A stretch of 6,387 nucleotides of DNA. It comes from an uncultured Mogibacterium sp. Lineage in GTDB: Bacteria > Bacillota_A > Clostridia > Peptostreptococcales > Anaerovoracaceae. A program made the translations under genes and the position numbers. Position 1 is the first letter of the stretch. Every line of letters begins with the position of its first letter. The stretch lies in the NCBI RefSeq assembly GCF_938039775.1, contig NZ_CALHTQ010000024.1, positions 1-6,387 on the forward strand, written 5' to 3'. Below are positions 5,999-6,387 of this stretch, one piece after another. A model generated the notes under the pieces. The model was not told the DNA's origin, searched no databases, and worked only from the letters and a program-made list of their open reading frames with translations.

Positions 5999-6046
5999 AA
6001 AAAAGATAAAAAAGTGCTTGACGAGTCAAAAATGGTGCGCTATAAT
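5999..6046 (+). promoter_or_regulatory. rRNA operon promoter P2 with A-tract UP-like element
   Basis: TTGACG (6018-6023), a 17-bp spacer and perfect TATAAT (6041-6046). Immediately upstream is AAAAAAGATAAAAAAG (5999-6014), an A-tract arrangement at the position where the RNA polymerase alpha subunit contacts UP elements. The start is expected near 6053. P2 lies 114 bp downstream of P1 (hexamer to hexamer). Confidence 0.9.
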
Positions 6047-6052
6047 GATTAA

Positions 6053-6326
6053 GCTGTCGCGAGAGAGCTGTTAACTTTAAAACGCTCAAACGCAGTCAGC
6101 AGAACCATGACAACTTCATAGTGTAGAAACTGGTCAAGAGATCGACACAGTGCAAACTGGAGATTAGATCTCAAGATCGTATAAGAGACAAACGATGTAC
6201 AAATATGTCGTATGTCCCTGTACAATTCAAACACAAACAACAATGATTCGGAAATAACGAGTCGAGACGCGATAAGCGTCATCCATTAACAGGATTTGGA
6301 CGAATCGAAAGATTCTTCAGATAACA
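6053..6326 (+). other. Pre-16S rRNA leader
   Basis: The transcribed leader from P2 to the mature 16S end is about 270 nt. It contains small hairpins: CAGT-GCAA-ACTG (6148-6159, GNRA loop), GACGC-GATAA-GCGTC (6266-6280) and GAATC-GAAA-GATTC (6302-6315, GNRA loop), the last ending 11 bases before 16S. TGTTAACTTTAAAAC at 6069-6083 loosely resembles the rrn antitermination boxA (TGYTCTTTGAAAA type); this match is weak. RNase III processing stems would need the sequence downstream of 16S, which lies outside the window. Confidence 0.65.

Positions 6327-6387
<61 letters not shown>

Larger units (their letters stand above)
5585..6326. other. Gene-free region upstream of 16S rRNA
   Basis: About 740 bases hold no supportable protein gene on either strand. 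The first 300 bases (5585-5885) are AT-rich with a GC-richer patch (5728-5770, 5808-5822), and contain a possible extended -10 (TGTTATAAA, 5703-5711) with a poor -35. No clear terminator was found after the LytTR stop codon. From 5890 onward the region is the rRNA control region: promoter P1, a spacer, promoter P2, and the transcribed leader. Confidence 0.75.

Noticed and set aside
6049..6282. 77-codon open frame on the minus strand in the rRNA leader
   Set aside because: It is antisense to the transcribed pre-16S leader between P2 and 16S and resembles no protein family known to me.

Overview
The window looks like chromosomal DNA from a low-to-moderate-GC Gram-positive anaerobe (Bacillota, most likely class Clostridia). 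The clues are AT-rich intergenic DNA, strong AGGAGG-type ribosome binding sites, near-consensus sigma-A promoters, a 16S rRNA beginning TTATTAAGAGTTTGATCCTGG, and gene order. mfd, a SpoVB/MurJ-type flippase, HU and an RqcP-type S4 protein lie in the same direction, as in the mfd-spoVT-yabM-mazG/yabN-yabO region of Bacillus and many Clostridia. Genus cannot be fixed from sequence alone; a relative of Mogibacterium/Eubacterium is a guess.

Layout, all on the + strand: (1) 2-1033, the 3' end of mfd, with helicase motifs V and VI and the C-terminal regulatory domain. (2) 1173-2807, a complete 14-TM MOP-superfamily flippase of the SpoVB/MurJ type behind its own extended -10 promoter. (3) 2939-3217, the nucleoid protein HU with a textbook promoter, strong RBS and a clean rho-independent terminator at 3235-3265. 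(4) 3339-4370, an unrecognised membrane-anchored protein with an AT-rich, probably extracytoplasmic C-terminal half. (5) 4384-4616, an RqcP-like S4-domain gene broken by a frameshift after codon 25. (6) 4617-5167, gene-free AT-rich DNA with a 48-bp tandem repeat that has a palindromic core, an inverted half copy, and several hairpins in the presumed leader of the next gene. (7) 5168-5584, a stand-alone LytTR DNA-binding protein. (8) 5585-6326, gene-free DNA holding two consensus rRNA promoters and a pre-rRNA leader. (9) 6327-6387, the first ~61 nt of 16S rRNA.

The first half is housekeeping: repair of stalled transcription, envelope precursor transport, nucleoid structure and ribosome quality control. 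The second half is more unusual. The S4 gene is disrupted, and the genes that often follow it (yabP, yabQ, divIC) are absent. In their place are a repeat-rich spacer, an orphan LytTR regulator and an rRNA operon. No wholly new multi-gene system can be demonstrated. The best leads are the S4 frameshift, the palindromic 48-bp repeats, the orphan LytTR gene with its structured leader, and the unrecognised membrane protein.
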